The position numbers and the translations under genes are program-made. Positions 60,453 to 64,000 of a DNA stretch of 64,000 nucleotides are shown piece by piece. Below the pieces are notes generated by a model that saw nothing but the letters and a program-made list of their open reading frames with translations, searched no databases and was not told the DNA's origin. Source of the stretch: Anniella stebbinsi (lineage: Eukaryota > Chordata > Lepidosauria > Squamata > Anniellidae); NCBI GenBank assembly GCA_029215795.1, contig JARDYH010000003.1:92288609-92352608 (forward strand), written 5' to 3'. The stretch's first letter is position 1; the number at the start of each line of letters is the position of its first letter.

Positions 60453-60957
60453 ATCAGTTCAGACGACACATTAGGCAACGGAGGAGGGGGGAACAATCGT
60501 CAGTTGTGTTGCTTATTGTGTCGTCTGGAGGGCAACACACAATGCACACACAACTGACAGTACGTTAATCAGGCACTTTAAACAACGGAGCGAAACAACG
60601 AGCTTGCACATTGTTTAGCCCAAAGCCCCGTTGTTTAAAGTGTCGTCCGAATTCAGCCCCCCCTCTCTCCGTGGACTATTCTGTTTTGGAATAGAGTTCT
60701 GCTGCCTAGAGCAGCCAAAAACACCTGGCAGCTCTATGAAGCCGGCAGAACTCATGGTGCATGCTGGGATACGGCTGGGGGACACACGGAGGAGAGGCTA
60801 TAACCAAAATGGCCGCCGCAAGTTCCTTGCAGCCGGGGCATTTGCCGGTTCTGAGCAGCGCTGGTTGCAGCATGTCGTCTGTGGAGCTCCTCCTGCCTAA
60901 TGCACGGTCAGTACGTTATTTACCCCTCCATTGCTTAATATGTCGTCCGAACTGAGC
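60453..60957. mobile_element. About 500-bp composite MITE with GTTCGGACGACA termini
   Basis: The left end GGATCAGTTCAGACGACACA and the right end inverse of TGTCGTCCGAACTGAGCC are terminal inverted repeats. A second right end (GTGTCGTCCGAATTCAGCC) at about 60637-60656 suggests one MITE nested in or fused to another. The interior includes CAAAATGGCCGCCGCAAG at 60805-60822, a strong YY1-type motif. The reading frames here have no recognisable homology. Confidence 0.65.
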
Positions 60958-61895
60958 CTTTGTCTTCTTTCATTATGTACCTGGCCATCATCCCTCACCA
61001 CAGCAGTGTTTCAAAGTGAAGACTGATGAAGGGTTTAACGGAAGTCACAGCAGATTCTGCACCTGTGGTGTGATCCCAGGTATCATCCAGGTTTGGATAC
61101 TTAAGGATCGTGTCTTATGTTGTTGTTTTTTTAAAGCAAAACATTTGACTTTTGTTGCAAACTGGTTTTCAGAGCTTGACCCTGGACAAATATATATATA
61201 TATATGTTTGCAAGAATCTTCCATATCTGCCTCATTGCTCTTCCAATGTCACTTCAGCCTTAACCTTGTACTTTATGCTACAAAATCTGCAATGATTTCA
61301 CTGCCTGGGGACTTCATTGCACAATAGTTTTATTCCAAGATCAGAGACGCCTAATGCAGGGGTCTTCACAAGGCTCTAACCTGGACCAAGAAATTACTAG
61401 AAATGAGGCATGAGAAATAGAAGCAGAAATCATGTGTTGCCAGAAACACCAACTACATTGGCATTGTTCCTGCCAGGTTGGAACCACAATTCAGGGAGAA
61501 CAAATATAGTTTGCATGATGAAGAATTTAATTAATATTCTTCCAAACAGCAATGTTTCGCAGGGCTCTTTTCACTGCTCCCATCTGGGGAATGTTTTTCA
61601 AAGCAGCACTAGTATATGATTGTAATTTCTTGCTTGTCTCTTCAGAGGATGCTGGTGCCAATCATAGAGCTAAGAAAAACAGGAGAGTGACACAAATGCC
61701 CTGAAATTCTGCTGCTGACTGAAAAGCTGCATTTGAGTGGCAGAACCATGATGCAAATTGGGAGAATCGCACTCTATCCCCTATTGTACTCTATATGGTA
61801 TAACAGTTGATGGGCATTTGAATGGTAATTGTGTAGCATTTTGATGCTAGATGTGCCAAACAGACTTTACAGATTGTGTGTATGTTGTATGTTTT
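60958..61895. other. Intronic stretch without recognisable features
   Basis: Only a short (AT)n tract near 61190-61206 stands out. No gene or repeat family was identified. Confidence 0.5.
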
Positions 61896-62012
61896 TGCTG
61901 TTTTAATTTTTGTATATTGTTTTTAATTGTTTTTAATCCTATGTAAACCGCCCAGAGAGCTTCGGCTATGGGGCGGTATACAAATGTAATAAATAAATAA
62001 ATAAATAAATAT
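61896..62012 (+). mobile_element. L2-type LINE 3' tail with (AAAT)n
   Basis: GTAAACCGCCCAGAGAGCTT, CGGCTATGGGGCGGTATACA and an (AAAT)n tail form the intact L2 3' terminus. This uninterrupted copy shows what the target looked like before the MITE entered the copy at 42.1 kb. Confidence 0.85.
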
Positions 62013-64000
62013 TTATTGGGATTGGGACCCTTTGTTGCCAATAACTAGTAAGCATGCTGCATCTTAAGCACCCAAAAGTCTGAGAAATAATATTTTCATC
62101 TTCCTTGGAAGCATGTATAGCCTCTTTAGCTGAACAGCCTATGTCTTTGAAGAGTCACTTTCAATATTTTTGTTCTGTACATTTGCGCTGTAAGAGCAAC
62201 ACAGTGACTGCCTCCTCTTGAGGTGTGGCTCAGGCAGCTACTTAAGAACTAGAAGGCTGTAGGAGGGTTTAACACTGTGATAAACATTGGGGTGAGGTTT
62301 AGGCTATAATATCAAGGGCCATTCCAAATTAATATTGAAGGGTTGTGTTGCTTTCTGAGTTTTATAGACTGGTTTTTTAAACAGTTTTTAACTAGATTTT
62401 AATTGTTTTTACTGTCCCAAACTGCTTCAAATATTTGACAATATTAGTAGTTTGAATTAGGTAGTGATTAGTTGCCACCGTGTTGTATATTATTACTTTC
62501 ATTTGAGTTGCTATTATTGTTACTAATATTGTTGTTGAGTTGTTTGTTTTTGTTTGTATGGTGTGCCCTCTATACCCAGATAACTGGGCCTCAACTGATT
62601 ATTTATCCCCTGTGGGTGTATAAAGGAATTCTGGTGAATCTTTATCAAACAAACTGTTAGTGGGCTTGGATAATATTTTCACTGGGACTTGACTTTGCTG
62701 TTCTCTCCCCTACCATGACATTTCAGTCTAAGCTTTTTGTTAGATAATGTTAGATGGTTTGTAATTTGCTTCCTTGCTCATTTAGTGCGGTCATTTAGCT
62801 CATTAAGTATTTTGCTCATTTAGTATTGCTATTTTCAGTAGGGAGGGGTTGTTTGTTTTGCAGTTGTTATTTCTGTGTAATTGGATTGTTTGGATCTGTT
62901 GTGAGCTGTCATGAGCACCCCCATATTGAGCTAGAAAGGCAGGATAGAAATGTTTTTAATTAAAAATAAAGCAATGAATATAATTCTCTTAACCTTAACA
63001 TCCCTCCCCTGCAAAACACAGGGATATTAATACTGGCCTGCCTTATAGAGTTGTTGTAGGGATTTGGACTTAATGAAATAGATGAAATGGAGAATATCAT
63101 GTTAGCTTTATTACTAGATTTTATTTTCATACTTAGTTGTCCGTTTCAATGGCACACCCAGCTCTGTTTTGGGAGCTTTGTTACCCCACCCCACCCCATC
63201 CCAGTATCTGACCACAGCAAATAATTATTTTTGGAGATAAAAAAACCCACTCCACATATTAATACCAATTTAATTTCAAGTAATGTGAAAAATGTCTTCT
63301 ACATTTCATAATTCTAATGTAGTTAAGACTGTCACTTTAGTTAACAAAGTAGGCCTGGATAAAAAGACTATTGGGATACTGCAAGATAGCAGGAGGTTGC
63401 GAGATTCTGCTACACCCTGTCATACTTCAGGGATGCCACTTAGGAATGTCCAGGTCCAAGGTCAGTACTCCAGCCCGTCAGTCAAAAGCCAAAGTGCCGT
63501 TTGAAGTCCAGATAACCATATTGAAATCGCAAGACATTGAATCGTAGTCAGGAAGCCGGTCCACAGGGTCAGGATACATCCAGGCAAGGGTTCAGGAGCA
63601 CGCAGGAGAATAGTCGGGTCATAATCCATGCTTGAATCAAGGCATGGAGCTGAGAAGCACAGACATCCAACATGAGCATTGCTTTCAGCCCTGGGGCTGA
63701 GCTCTAGCCAGACTTTTATGGGATGAGGATTAATGAGCAATTAGCATCAGCTGGCCTGAAGCCCAGCCGGTCTCCACCAAATTCTATGGAGCTCCTTATC
63801 TCTCTCATTAACTGACTCACAACACACCCACAGCACTACGCAATTTTTAATGTAGCTGTTTCCATTTTGAAGCAGTACAGGTCAATGCTGAACCCAGCCC
63901 TTATGCCTAATAATGCAAAAATTGCTTTCATATAACAGATTGTTAGGAGTACACCTTTTTTCAAAAACAGTAAATTATGTTGATGGCATTTAGGTCCTGC
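62013..64000. other. Intron with a LINE-like tail, no gene
   Basis: A LINE-type 3' tail is suggested at about 62900-62972 (GTGAGCTGTCATGAGCACCC, then AAAGGCAGGATAGAAATG and AAAAATAAA). The remainder to the window end shows nothing recognisable. Confidence 0.5.

Overview
The window is non-coding-rich vertebrate nuclear DNA, most likely from a squamate reptile (lizard). It holds two exons of one protein-coding gene on the + strand, embedded in very long introns packed with transposable elements. The exons at 8361-8492 and 47352-47426 encode adjoining pieces of a Ca2+/calmodulin-dependent kinase I N-lobe. They match CAMK1D better than CAMK1, CAMK1G or PNCK. The window therefore spans the end of the intron before the first exon, the whole 38,859-bp intron between them, and the start of the next intron. 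No other host gene, rRNA or tRNA gene is supported.

The lizard call is an inference. It rests on the vertebrate kinase exons, the co-occurrence of L2-type and L1-type LINEs, a DIRS-like tyrosine-recombinase retrotransposon, a Penelope-like element, tRNA-derived SINEs with a Lys/Cys-tRNA-like head, and many palindromic hAT-like MITEs, a mixture typical of lepidosaur genomes.

Layout: 1-8360, intron with two minus-strand L2 3' ends (5.2-7.5 kb), a SINE (3.7 kb) and nested MITEs. 8361-8492, kinase exon. 8.5-16.9 kb, MITEs and a GC-rich 1.24-kb TIR element (14447-15683) carrying 13 perfect CAGGTAAG splice-donor matches on the two strands. 16.96-21.43 kb, a LINE 3' end next to a minus-strand DIRS-like retroelement with gag, RT and tyrosine-recombinase remnants and a GC-rich 5' region with TATA and CCAAT motifs. 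24.5-24.9 kb, a near-perfect 129-bp-arm cruciform. 28.8-30.2 kb, a Penelope-like fragment with GIY-YIG endonuclease remnant, flanked by 341-bp inverted repeats and carrying a hammerhead-ribozyme-like core. 32.3-34.5 kb, two minus-strand L1 3' ends, one with a perfect 17-bp target-site duplication. 40.7-45.2 kb, two plus-strand L2 copies, each interrupted by MITEs. 47352-47426, second kinase exon. 47.4-64 kb, the next intron with further LINE tails, SINE fragments and MITEs.

The most distinctive repeat is a roughly 320-bp fold-back MITE present in six copies (5872, 12410, 31031, 42108, 45348, 59500), each bounded by 7-8-bp target-site duplications. Three copies sit inside L2 LINEs. All element calls were made by eye; names are given at family level only.
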